Below are positions 21,346-30,066 of a stretch of DNA of 64,000 bases, piece after piece (position 1 is the first letter of the stretch; every line of letters begins with the position of its first letter). A program made the position numbers and the translations under genes. Source of the DNA: Chaunax sp. Z400 (Eukaryota; Chordata; Actinopteri; Lophiiformes; Chaunacidae); assembly GCA_037577475.1 (NCBI GenBank), contig CM075194.1, positions 20,710,992-20,774,991 on the forward strand. The letters run 5' to 3'. Under the pieces are notes generated by a model. It saw nothing but the letters and a program-made list of their open reading frames with translations, ran no database searches and had not been told where the DNA came from.

Positions 21346-23437
21346 TAGAATGAAAAAACTGTTTTTTTATGTTAAATTAACTCTAAACGCAAAAATAAAA
21401 CAAAATTTTTGCCAGAGGGTATATAAGGACGTGCAGTGCTGTAGGGGATCACTTGCAGTTCAACCAACTTGCAGGAAGGACCTTGTTCACCCAGTGCTAG
21501 CTAGTGAGCTAATTCCTATCACTGCTCAGGTTAGAATAGCTTCATTCCTTGATGTGGCTGAGGAAAATATTGAAACCCTCATTACAGCCTATGAGGCCCA
21601 TTTTGAAATTGAGGATTTCCTCAAAAATGAGGAATTGAGGGTGCCTCTATTCCCTACCCCATTTAAGTGGGAGGAGGTCCTCATAGACTCCAAATATGAT
21701 GTGAATGGGGTGGTGATTGAGCTGGAAAGATTGGAGGGGATAAAGGCCCACATCCCCTTCCTCACCCTCCCTCTGGCCAACCCCACTATAGTCAAGCCAC
21801 ACTACAACATGTTTAAAAAGCATGTAGATCTGCAGCAATGCAGCTATGCCACGCAGACTGCCATGAAGCAGGTTCAGGCCGTTGTCAAGGAGCTGAGAGG
21901 ACTGGACAGCAGGAATATGGGTCGGGATTCTGTCCAGAAGAACAGCCTGGCGAACCCGGCCATGTTTAATGTCCTGGCATACCACCAGCAGTTTGTGCTG
22001 GGACTCTTGGATAGGGCAATCCAGGCCGTGGACACGCATCCTGACCTGCGTGTCCTGCTGTCCATGTCCTTGTTTGGACAGAAGATCCCTTGCGCTGTGG
22101 ATTTGGGGGCTCTGGTGGACGTGACCTGCATCAAGCGTGTGTCTGTCCATGCTGCCTGCACTCTGGTGCCTACAGCCACCAGTGGGGACAGGCAGATGCA
22201 TCTGATGTGGTCCAGGACAGGCCTGGAGGAGGTTGTGGGAATGAGGGGTGATCTGTACCCGACCCTGAGCTTCAGCGAATGCTCTAACTTCCAGAGCAAC
22301 GTCATCGGCAGGCCACTGGATGTAAGTGGGCAACTGCTCCATGTGGTGTGTTGTGGAGAACAACGCCATGGTACTTTGACGTTCCTTCAAGTGTACACAG
22401 AGTCTCCACACACCCACATGCAGATTGCCTACAAACATCCGGTGAGTGGGGTGATAGCCACTTGTGGCCTCCTGCATCACCAAACCACAGGGTCCATGTA
22501 TGGGAGGGCCAAGGAATACATGGACCACATGTGTGATCTGGAGGCGAAAATGGTGAAGCCCCTAATCTGCCGTCTGGAGCAATTTAGGCTCTTCAAGGGT
22601 GGTGACTGCCCGGTCGTGGTCAGACCTGAGGCTCTGTTCAGTGAGCAGTGCCTGGCGGACCTACTGCGCCAAGAACCCATGCTCGTCCCCTTTGTTGACA
22701 CAGTGGACGGCATGAGCGTTTTGGCCGTGATCCAAGAGACGCTGAATTATTTGAACAGTGTCCTCAAGTCTACCTTTGACACCAGCCACGGCCGTGGCAG
22801 TTTCAACGACGCTTGGAGAGCCTACCAGGCCGAGATTTCTCTGGAGGAGCTGGTGTATGGGCACCCCCTCTCCCCAGAAGACCACCAGCTTACGGTCATC
22901 CTGGGAACCTCCGCATCTCGTGGGAAAAGTCTCACTAAGATGCGTGGGTTCCTGGGACTGGCACCGCACACTGCCGCCACTTCGGAAGTGTGCTGCCCTC
23001 CGTTAACAAACTGGACAAAGGATGTCAGAAGCAAACTCTGCATCAGGCGGATGTTTCCTCTGTGCGACTCCTTGGGGGCAGCACCTTCCGTTGTCGGCGT
23101 GCAGCTATGGATGGTCCTGCTGGGGGATATCTATGGGGCAGCACCTGAGTACATCCCTCTAGCCTCACTGAAGGCAGAGCAGTGCCAAAACAGGGTAGTT
23201 GGGGGCTTGCAGGTTGAGAAGTTCCTGGAAATGGTGACAAACAATAAGGCTTTCCCATTTCCAGGAACGTTTGACAAAGCAAAGGATCTTGTCACTCAAT
23301 CTGGCAAGGACCCCCTGCACTGCCTTCAGCTGGGGCTAGAGGAGCTGAAGCTCCGCTGGTTCCCCCATCTCCGCATTTGGCAGGGTAAGCGGCTGCACTA
23401 CAACTGGGACAAACGGTCCTACATCAAACTTTATTAA
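21215..23437 (+). CDS. Unrecognised protein of putative mobile element
   Basis: An intact 740-codon frame. The first about 45 codons lie in palindromic repeat DNA, so the annotated ATG at 21215 is doubtful. A TATA box at 21418 and a possible acceptor (CACTGCTCAG, ending about 21528) suggest the true coding part begins with RIASFLDVAEENIETL, perhaps after an upstream exon; the next ATG in frame is at about 21809 (MFKKHVDL). The remaining protein of about 635 residues is well-composed, Leu/Val-rich and globular in look. It has scattered Cys and His residues (VCCGEQRHG, TCGLLHHQTTG, HMCDLEAKM), and a basic, Trp-rich end with HLRIWQGKRLHYNW. No signal peptide or membrane span is evident. I recognise no family. 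A T-SASRGKS string near residue 565 is not a valid Walker A. The function is unknown; a replication or transposition role is only inferred from context. Confidence 0.6.
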   Translation: MEGSDVAPERKVVQTSGWYRWKGRGRIRERGAWFQVSTTYRAPPRMKKLFFYVKLTLNAKIKQNFCQRVYKDVQCCRGSLAVQPTCRKDLVHPVLASELIPITAQVRIASFLDVAEENIETLITAYEAHFEIEDFLKNEELRVPLFPTPFKWEEVLIDSKYDVNGVVIELERLEGIKAHIPFLTLPLANPTIVKPHYNMFKKHVDLQQCSYATQTAMKQVQAVVKELRGLDSRNMGRDSVQKNSLANPAMFNVLAYHQQFVLGLLDRAIQAVDTHPDLRVLLSMSLFGQKIPCAVDLGALVDVTCIKRVSVHAACTLVPTATSGDRQMHLMWSRTGLEEVVGMRGDLYPTLSFSECSNFQSNVIGRPLDVSGQLLHVVCCGEQRHGTLTFLQVYTESPHTHMQIAYKHPVSGVIATCGLLHHQTTGSMYGRAKEYMDHMCDLEAKMVKPLICRLEQFRLFKGGDCPVVVRPEALFSEQCLADLLRQEPMLVPFVDTVDGMSVLAVIQETLNYLNSVLKSTFDTSHGRGSFNDAWRAYQAEISLEELVYGHPLSPEDHQLTVILGTSASRGKSLTKMRGFLGLAPHTAATSEVCCPPLTNWTKDVRSKLCIRRMFPLCDSLGAAPSVVGVQLWMVLLGDIYGAAPEYIPLASLKAEQCQNRVVGGLQVEKFLEMVTNNKAFPFPGTFDKAKDLVTQSGKDPLHCLQLGLEELKLRWFPHLRIWQGKRLHYNWDKRSYIKLY
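21418..21427 (+). promoter_or_regulatory. Candidate TATA box of the unassigned element
   Basis: GGTATATAAGG is a strong TATA match just inside the left palindromic units. It is followed about 100 bp later by the start of convincing coding sequence. Transcription would then begin near 21450. It is inferred from sequence alone. Confidence 0.5.
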
Positions 23438-23532
23438 AGGACCGTGGTACCCAGATGGTGACGCCTGTGGCTGTGATTCGCAGCCACGTCCTTCAGGAGG
23501 TGGAAAGGTGAGGGCTCTGTTTCTCCCGGAAG

Positions 23533-23826
23533 ATGGGCCGGTATAGGGAGCAGGGCATGCCCTGGGTGGAGAAATGCCTGCTCCAGCTCCCTAACGCCAT
23601 TGACCACCGGGAGAAACTCAAAGCCCTCGTCTTTCTGTCATGCATCGCCTTCATTGAGAACGGCGATTACGTCGACTTCAAGGCGTTGCAGGACCTCCTG
23701 AAGGACCAGCCGCTTACCCAGGTCAAGATGCAGGACCTCCAACTACAGTTGAGGCATTCTCTGCCCAAGGTGGGAGCCTTCATGATATGGAGGCTTCATG
23801 AAGATATCCCCTATAGGGTGGGTTAG
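23533..23826 (+). CDS. Small unrecognised frame, possible 3' part of the long one
   Basis: 97 codons starting MGRYREQGMPWVEK and rich in Leu, Lys and Gln, probably helical (LKALVFLSCIAFIENG, QDLQLQLRHSLPKV). It is in another frame from the 740-codon gene. That frame is already open before the large gene stops (from at least 23401), with only a TGA at 23509-23511 between. The two may therefore be one gene broken by a frameshift near 23430 and one stop. Alternatively an intron could join them: GAAAGGTGAGG at about 23501-23511 is a fair donor. No family is recognised. Confidence 0.5.
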   Translation: MGRYREQGMPWVEKCLLQLPNAIDHREKLKALVFLSCIAFIENGDYVDFKALQDLLKDQPLTQVKMQDLQLQLRHSLPKVGAFMIWRLHEDIPYRVG

Positions 23827-24067
23827 GGTTGACATTTCGTTTGTAAAAAGTTGATTGTTCGTTTAAGCAAAAAATTGTTTGTTTTTATTGTTTTATTGTA
23901 CATAGTTCTTTTTAAACATGAATCCCTTTCCTTTATTTTACATACTTTATTGTACTTATTTTGTTTTATTATGTCTTTTATTGTACATAGTTCATTAGAA
24001 AAAACCTCCAAAAAACAAAAAAAACCTCCACATTGACTCTGCCTTGACGTGGCATGGGGGCTTGCGT
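23827..24067. other. T-rich region after the small frame
   Basis: Alternating T-rich DNA with TTTTATTGTACATAGTTC occurring twice (about 23889 and 23977). It probably forms the 3' untranslated part of the element. No AATAAA is seen on the plus strand here. Confidence 0.45.
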
Positions 24068-24191
24068 GCCTCAGTGATCCTAGGGACTCTACAGATTGGC
24101 TCTACCCAGCAGAGCTTACTCCCGTTTGGTAAGGCAGGAGTAAGCTCTGCTGGGTAGAGCCAATCTGTAGAGTCCCTAGGATCACTGAGGC
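24068..24191. repeat. Perfect 55-nt inverted repeat with 14-nt loop
   Basis: The arms at 24068-24122 and 24137-24191 are exact reverse complements. The left arm starts GCCTCAGTGATCCTAGGG and ends AGAGCTTACTCC; the loop is CGTTTGGTAAGGCA. I checked the arms base by base. It would form a very stable cruciform or RNA hairpin. It lies between the small frame and the right palindromic units. Confidence 0.97.
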
Positions 24192-24444
24192 CAGACCAAA
24201 GAGTCCACAACTCACCTTTACAATACTTATACTTATCTTTTATACTTACCTGTTACACCATACATCCATAGAGGCAAGTATGGGTTCAAAAAAAAGTTAC
24301 TCCAAAAATGGTACCAATCAACTCCAAATGGCCTGAAAAGTGCTCCTACACACTTCCTGGAGACACGATTTTGGCCTCAACACTGAAATTTTCATTCCCT
24401 CCGGCACCCATTCATTTCCAATGGGGGATACATTTTGGTCTATA

Positions 24445-24875
24445 ACTCGGGAACGGAAGGTCATAGAGACTCGGGGGTGGGTGGCATGTGCCATAATTTG
24501 GGGGCGCTGAACACGCCAGTCTTGGTCCCGTGTCTCTACGACCTTCCCTTCCCGAGATACATATATTCAAAATACCCCCCTACTGGATATGTCATATCTC
24601 GGGAAGGGAAGGTCGTAGAGACTCGGGGCAAAGACTGGCATTCTTGGAGACCCCCTAAACCCCCAGGCAGACGTTGGCCCCGAGTCTCTACAACCTTTTG
24701 TTCCCGAGATACACATATTCAGTATAAGCGCACCAAACCCCGTTCACTTCAATGGGAAAGTAAACTTAAGTATAACTCAGGAACTGTAGGTCATCCGTCT
24801 GTCATAATTCAGGGTCTCTGAATACACCAGACTTCTCCCCGAGTCTCTATGACCTTCCGTTCCCGAGATACAGAT
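24445..24875. repeat. Palindromic repeats, right flank (3 units)
   Basis: Three units, at about 24445-24562, 24597-24717 and 24775-24875. Each starts with CGGGAACGGAAGGTC-like sequence and GTAGAGACTCGGGG, and ends CCGAGTCTCTACGACC and TTCCCGAGATA. Spacers repeat too: CCCCCCTACTGGATATGTCA at about 24576 and a close copy at about 24888. The same unit family flanks the left side of the element. I have a memory of this motif being common in teleost genomes, so its presence alone is not proof of the element's ends. Confidence 0.85.
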
Positions 24876-24919
24876 ATTCAAACACCCCCCCCTACTGGAC
24901 ATGTCATATATCAGTGCTA

Positions 24920-26673
24920 ATGGAGGAAATATTAATTAATGATTGTGTAAAATGATTGTTATGAAAGGTTTTGTGAGAGGAAGGCTCTGCATACAGACAC
25001 TAAAAGGGACCTTGTACATCTGGATGACCTGGGAAGAGAATGAGAGCTGAAAGCATTACAATTAAGCTACCACTTTATTTTAGCATTGATTTCTGTTGTA
25101 ATGATATTAATGACATTTATTTCATCAACAGGAAAGATCAATGACTTGCCAATACACATGCAATAGCTATAATATACAATGTGTGTAAGGTTGCACTATG
25201 AGGCTGTGCAGTGATGCAGAGCTTTTACTGTTGTCTGCTCCCATGGCTCGATACTGAGTGAATGGACTGTGGTAGAAATGGTTTAACCTGATTCTGTATC
25301 AGTTGAAATTAAAATCACAAACTGAGGCACGATTAAAAATTCACTCTGTTGCTTTATAGCTTTGCTTTGAATGATTAATGAGGATTATAAACACATGAAA
25401 AGTGCTCTGTTACAACTGCTATAAATTGTATTAGCACCCATTCAGTGAATGTCAGACTCTCTTTCACTGAAAATAATGCATTATTATGTTCAAAACTAGA
25501 CGCCTTGAGTTAGGAAGACTGTCAAGCTGCTTGTCATGACAGCCCACAACTCACAGGTATTGATTTCCCCGTGAAAAGTGTGACTCCCAACCTACAAATG
25601 AATTCTTCCCTCGTGTCACTCAGTGACAGAATCATCTCATTGAACCAGAGTTACTGCTTTCATTAGAGGACAGGCACTTCTCCTGTTTATCTGCCTGACC
25701 GCTGACCGCAGGTTAATGAATAATAATGAATAATATTACACTAATGATTACGCTTGGAGGGCTTAGTGTGACAGCTAGTTGGTCAAGGAGGAACGAAGCA
25801 CCAAAGGGTGGCAGAGACAGGGAAACAGGAAAGGTATTATCCTCCTTTATCTTCAGGATCATCAAGGGTCCTTGAGCCAATTGGATTATTCCGGAGGCAT
25901 TATACACAACTGATTGGTACGCTGTTGAGTGAGTACAGCGTTGTGGATGTGCGTGTATGACAAGGCTATTATCTTTCAGATTGCCTGGAGAGTGAGCAGC
26001 GTTTTTGAGGATGATCACGTATATTGGAGCACACAGCCACAGTGATGAGCTGTGAAATGTGTTCAAGATATTCAGGAAGGGAAGGTGTGTGTGGTTGGAC
26101 CTCATAACGCCACGTGTCCTCATCGTCTTTTTAGAATTCTGTCATTCCTTTAATAAAACATACCAGACCAGACTGGATGAAGAATTGACAGGTGAAAGAA
26201 AAGTGTTTCACTGACATGATGATTAATGCATGAAACCACAAGATTCACTCCTGATGACAAAACAACTTTGACCATTTCCCTGCCCACAGAGGGAAAGTGA
26301 GTTCATTGATCATATTGTCAATAGATTAAACGGAAGCTGACATCTGTGCTTGGCAGTCAAAGTTACAAGTGATTTGATTAACAGGGAAGGCTCCCTACCA
26401 CAAAAACACACACACACATAAACCTCCCCAGCTGTGGCTACTGACAGTGACTTACTGATGCAACCGTGCCTGGCCATCAGCCCGTATTAGCGCCTCGGTC
26501 TGTCTCTGCTGACAGTTGCTAGTTTCCAAAAACGCTACACCTTGAGAAATGGAAAAACAATAATAAATAGCGTTCTAATGAGGACATATTGTGGCAAAAT
26601 AAATAAAATCAAAACATTTTGATGGGAAACTGTACAGGAAAGGATGATTAAAGCTGATAAACCAGACAACAAA
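24920..26673. other. No gene recognised
   Basis: AT-rich DNA without a recognised repeat. A 136-codon minus frame at 25713-26123 has no domain-like pattern. Confidence 0.5.
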
Positions 26674-27253
26674 GGCTGCATTCACACTGCAGGAAAAATG
26701 TGGCCCAGGTCTGATTTTTTGCTCAAATGTGACTTTTTCATGGCAGTGTGAACAGAACAAACCACATGGAATCTGATCTTTTCCAGTTCCGATTTGAGCC
26801 ACTTCCATCCACCAGATCTTTTGCAATGCGACCTCAGTCTGAACTGTCAGATCGGAATTCATGCGACTTTGACATCATTGTCCATCCGCATCCACACAGA
26901 CCTCTGTACTGACGTCGCAGACACTGCTCCACAAAACGCCATCAAACTTAGCTTTCTTTCTCCTCCTCATTGCCTGCTCAAAAAGTTTCCGACCTCCGCT
27001 GCATAACACGTTATAAACGGGTTCAGACCAACTTTAGTGGCCTCCATTTTGTTCCGTATTGACGGCGTGCTGCGTGTGACATCTTTGTTATTGTTCTTTT
27101 GGGCATGTTTGGGGCAGTTTAGGGTCGTGAACTGTTCATACTGGAGTCTGATATAGGACACATTTTAAAAGTAATGTGAACAGCTACACAAAAAAATCCG
27201 ATCTGAGAAAGAAATCGGTATTGAGCATTAAGACTGGCAGGGTGAACGTAGCC
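26674..27253. mobile_element. MITE with GGCTRCRTTCAC ends
   Basis: The left end is GGCTGCATTCACACTGC. The reverse complement of the right end is GGCTACGTTCACCCTGCC. The 580-bp length, the inverted ends and internal ATTTGAGCCACTT / AATCTGATCT strings fit a common teleost non-autonomous DNA transposon. AAA flanks each side but is too short to be a firm target duplication. The superfamily is not certain. Confidence 0.7.
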
Positions 27254-27314
27254 AAAGTCATCCAAAAAAGTCTGATGGCCAGTTCATATGGCTTAAGCAA
27301 GAAGAGCTAGAAAT

Positions 27315-27430
27315 TAAGTTTGATTTGATTTCTCTTTATTTCAAACATGTAAAAAATAAAACAAACAAAAACAAAGCAAAACAGATAAACAAAACTACAA
27401 GACAATAAATTGCATCCGCCAACACTTATA
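27315..27430 (+). repeat. A-rich dispersed repeat fragment
   Basis: CTCTTTATTTCAAACATGTA followed by an A-rich string of AAACAAAC and AAAACAAAG units. It resembles a common teleost retroelement tail. The assignment is weak. Confidence 0.4.
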
Positions 27431-27883
27431 CCACACAATTTCAAAGCATGAAATATGACCCTGTATTTTTATAATCAACACTGGACTTATAATTATATAA
27501 TTCTTAGTGGATCTGTGCACTAAATCCTTAAATAAAGCAGTAGCTGTCCAATCACAGCTTAGCAGCTGTAACAAGTCATGGCAGCTCAGTCACATTGTGG
27601 ATTTCGCTCATGTTCACGATGCTGTACATGGGTCTATAATAAGAGTGATTCAGGGCAGATCGTTGTCGCTCCCAGTGCTTCAAATATGGCAGTCTGATCA
27701 AGGGTCCTCCGCCTGTAAGTGTGACAATGTAGTTACTACGGCCTCTTCGGATTCAACTTGACCCTCAATTGTAGCACTGTCAGTTTCTGTCAAGATGAAC
27801 TCATTCATAAAGTCCGAGACGTCACCATCTGGATGAGAGTTTAATCATTAAATGGCTGCTTGAATCAACACATAGGTCAGATG

Positions 27884-28507
27884 TGTCACGGTGCAGTTCA
27901 AAATATAGGACCCAAGCGCAGACGACACAGGAGCAGAGAGTCAGTGCAGGGATTTAATTAAATAAAAGGGCAAAATTACAAAAAATACAAAACCAAGGAT
28001 AAAACTTACTGGAGCAAAACTGGACAGAACAGGGCAAGGCAGAGCACGGCAGGGTAAACAGGGCAAACAGCATATAACAGACCATGCAGGGAATCACGGG
28101 AAGGTAACACAGACGAACTGCCCAAGGAGGTAAGAAACACAGACTAAATACACAGGTAATGAGAGGAGATGGGGAACAGGTGGCACAGGGAGGAGGAGAC
28201 AATCAGAGACAGGTGGACATGATCAGGCAATTACAGAGGAGGGAAAATGGAGAGAAGGGAAAACCTTAAAGGGGAAAACATGAGGAGGATAAACTAATAA
28301 ACTAACAAGACAGAGCAAACATAAACACAGGGAAAAGGAGCAAACTGGAAGTAAAGACATGGAAGACTAAAACATAGACAGAGCAACCAAAGGGGATAAA
28401 ACAGATCATAAGAAAGTAAGACAGGAAGTGTGAGGTAAAAGACATGACGGAGGACTGAACTTACGAAATAAAACAGGAAGTGGCAATCTAAATACATGAC
28501 CATGACA
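27884..28507. mobile_element. Solo LTR
   Basis: The segment begins TGTCACGGTG and ends ACCATGACA, giving the TG...CA ends of an LTR. It is flanked on both sides by AGATG (27879-27883 and 28508-28512), a perfect 5-bp target duplication. At 624 bp with no internal gene, it is a solo LTR left by recombination. The plus strand is strongly purine-rich. A 5-bp duplication fits Ty3/Gypsy, Copia or BEL elements; the orientation is not known. Confidence 0.82.
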
Positions 28508-28512
28508 AGATG

Positions 28513-29371
28513 AATGATGAATGATCTGTCTGATTTCCACTGTGCACCACTTTCTGAGTATGTAACCGTGTTTAGTGGATTTTCAAAGCATTAACTGCCT
28601 GAAATGTGCAGACACAGTCATCATACAGGCACGGCAATGGACTGACTGAGGACGATAGTGTTCAAGCAGCTGCACCCTTTTATTAAAGACACCAACATAA
28701 AGTTTTGCACTCAATATGCATTCACATTTTAGAAACTATATGTAATGAATGTCCTGTAAAGGTAGTTGTTGAACATCAACAGACCAGACTGAGAACTCCG
28801 TAGATCAGAGAGCAGCTTCAGTTTTAGCCTGAGGAGAGGAACATTGGAAAGTTGGGCTGCAAAAATATCTGAGTAATCTGACAACAATTAGTTACTTAAC
28901 AGAAATTATGTGAAATATACCAGCTCTACCAAATCCCAGAATACAAACCCACTCTCAACATATTTTCCCCCTGGCAAGGTCTTAAAAATGCATCAATATT
29001 TATTATTTCTTACACTTCACAGTTTGCTTTTTGAGAGGTTAAAAGGTGAGGAGCAACAAAAAAATGCCTCAGCTCAACACAAACTTTGCTGGTTGATCTT
29101 AGACAAGCTTACATTGATTATTGCACTGAACCTCGGCAGCAGAACAAAAGAAATAGCAAAAACATGACTTAAAACTAAAAACATAAAGCTGCTGTTACAC
29201 TCAATGGTTTAAAACAGACGTATGTGACAAAGCTGCTTGTTTAAATACCTCCTGTTATAAAAATCTGAAACACATGGAGCAACATTATTCCATCAAATTA
29301 TTGTCGGCACAGTGGGGAAAGTTTCGGAAAATATCTTTCCTTCTTCCTTTTTTCTGCAAGACGATAACTCC

Positions 29372-29373
<2 letters not shown>
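28513..29373. other. No gene recognised
   Basis: AT-rich DNA between the two LTR-like segments. I see no retroviral frame, primer-binding site or polypurine tract, so these are not the two ends of one provirus. Confidence 0.5.

Positions 29374-29433
<60 letters not shown>
29374..29433. repeat. (TA)n microsatellite
   Basis: Uninterrupted TA dinucleotides for about 60 bp. Tyr/Ile frames on both strands are artefacts of it. Confidence 0.95.
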
Positions 29434-29438
<5 letters not shown>

Positions 29439-29539
29439 GGAAGTCCAGGAACAGTTCAGCCCAACAAAAAATAATCTCTACTGGTTCAAAAAAACAACTA
29501 CAGAAGGCAAAATTCATAAAGAATTCATTCATAATTCAT

Positions 29540-30066
29540 AAAGCAAAGAGGAGGAATAGTGGGAGAAACACTGAGACTCTGGTGAAACATAGGACTGTGA
29601 ATCAGACACAGGAGATGCAGGAGTAACAGATCACATAAACAGAGGCAGAGACGAAAAGCAGGCCAAAACCAAGGTAACCAGAAAACACTGAGGCACAGAG
29701 GTGCATCAATGAACTGGCCTAAAGGAGCAAGAACACACAGACTAAATTCTGAGGGAGGGAGGAAAACGAGACACAGGTGACACCAATCAGGGCCGGACAG
29801 ACAATTACATTGGAGGGAAACACACAGGGAGCAGAAAGTCTAAAAAGAGAAGATAGGTGACAACATAAGAAACATAAACGTAAGCATGGTTGGAATTGGC
29901 ATAGAAAGAGGGAAAGAACAAGAACTAAATACACAGAAGACTAATCAGAGACAAGTGAAACTATAAGGGGCAAAACAGGTGGGAAGGAAACAAAGACAGG
30001 AGGTGAAAAAGAAAGAAGTTACAAAATAAAACAGCAAGTGATAAAGCTAAAACCCAAACCATGACA
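29540..30066. repeat. Related LTR fragment
   Basis: The end AAATAAAACAGCAAGTG, then AACCATGACA at 30059-30066, matches the end of the solo LTR at 28507 (AAATAAAACAGGAAGTG, then ACCATGACA). The body has the same purine-rich character. The left end is not identifiable and no target duplication was seen. Confidence 0.6.

Larger units (their letters stand above)
21102..24880 (+). mobile_element. Unassigned putative mobile element
   Basis: A segment with several properties of a mobile element. It has a long intact frame (21215-23437) and a second frame (23533-23826), both markedly more GC-rich than the surrounding DNA. It also has a TATA box, palindromic repeats of one family on both outer sides (21102-21345 and 24445-24875), and a perfect 55-nt inverted repeat at 24068-24191. 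I do not recognise the protein and see no reverse transcriptase, integrase, DDE signature, HUH or tyrosine recombinase motif. No clear target duplication was found, so the ends are approximate. The alternative is a domesticated or viral-derived gene set next to a common satellite. Confidence 0.5.

Noticed and set aside
21647..22528. 293-codon minus-strand frame, with 143- and 102-codon companions
   Set aside because: They lie opposite the long plus-strand frame and follow from its codon composition.
22895..22940. Possible Walker A (TSASRGKS) in the long frame
   Set aside because: The spacing and first residue do not fit GxxxxGK[ST], and no Walker B follows.
17739..24880. A Teratorn-like fusion of piggyBac with a herpesvirus genome
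   Set aside because: The piggyBac closes with its own TTAA at 20381-20384, before the unassigned element begins, and I recognise no herpesvirus protein in the downstream frames.
27884..30066. A provirus with two LTRs
   Set aside because: The first LTR has its own 5-bp duplication and the 1-kb interior has no retroviral frame.
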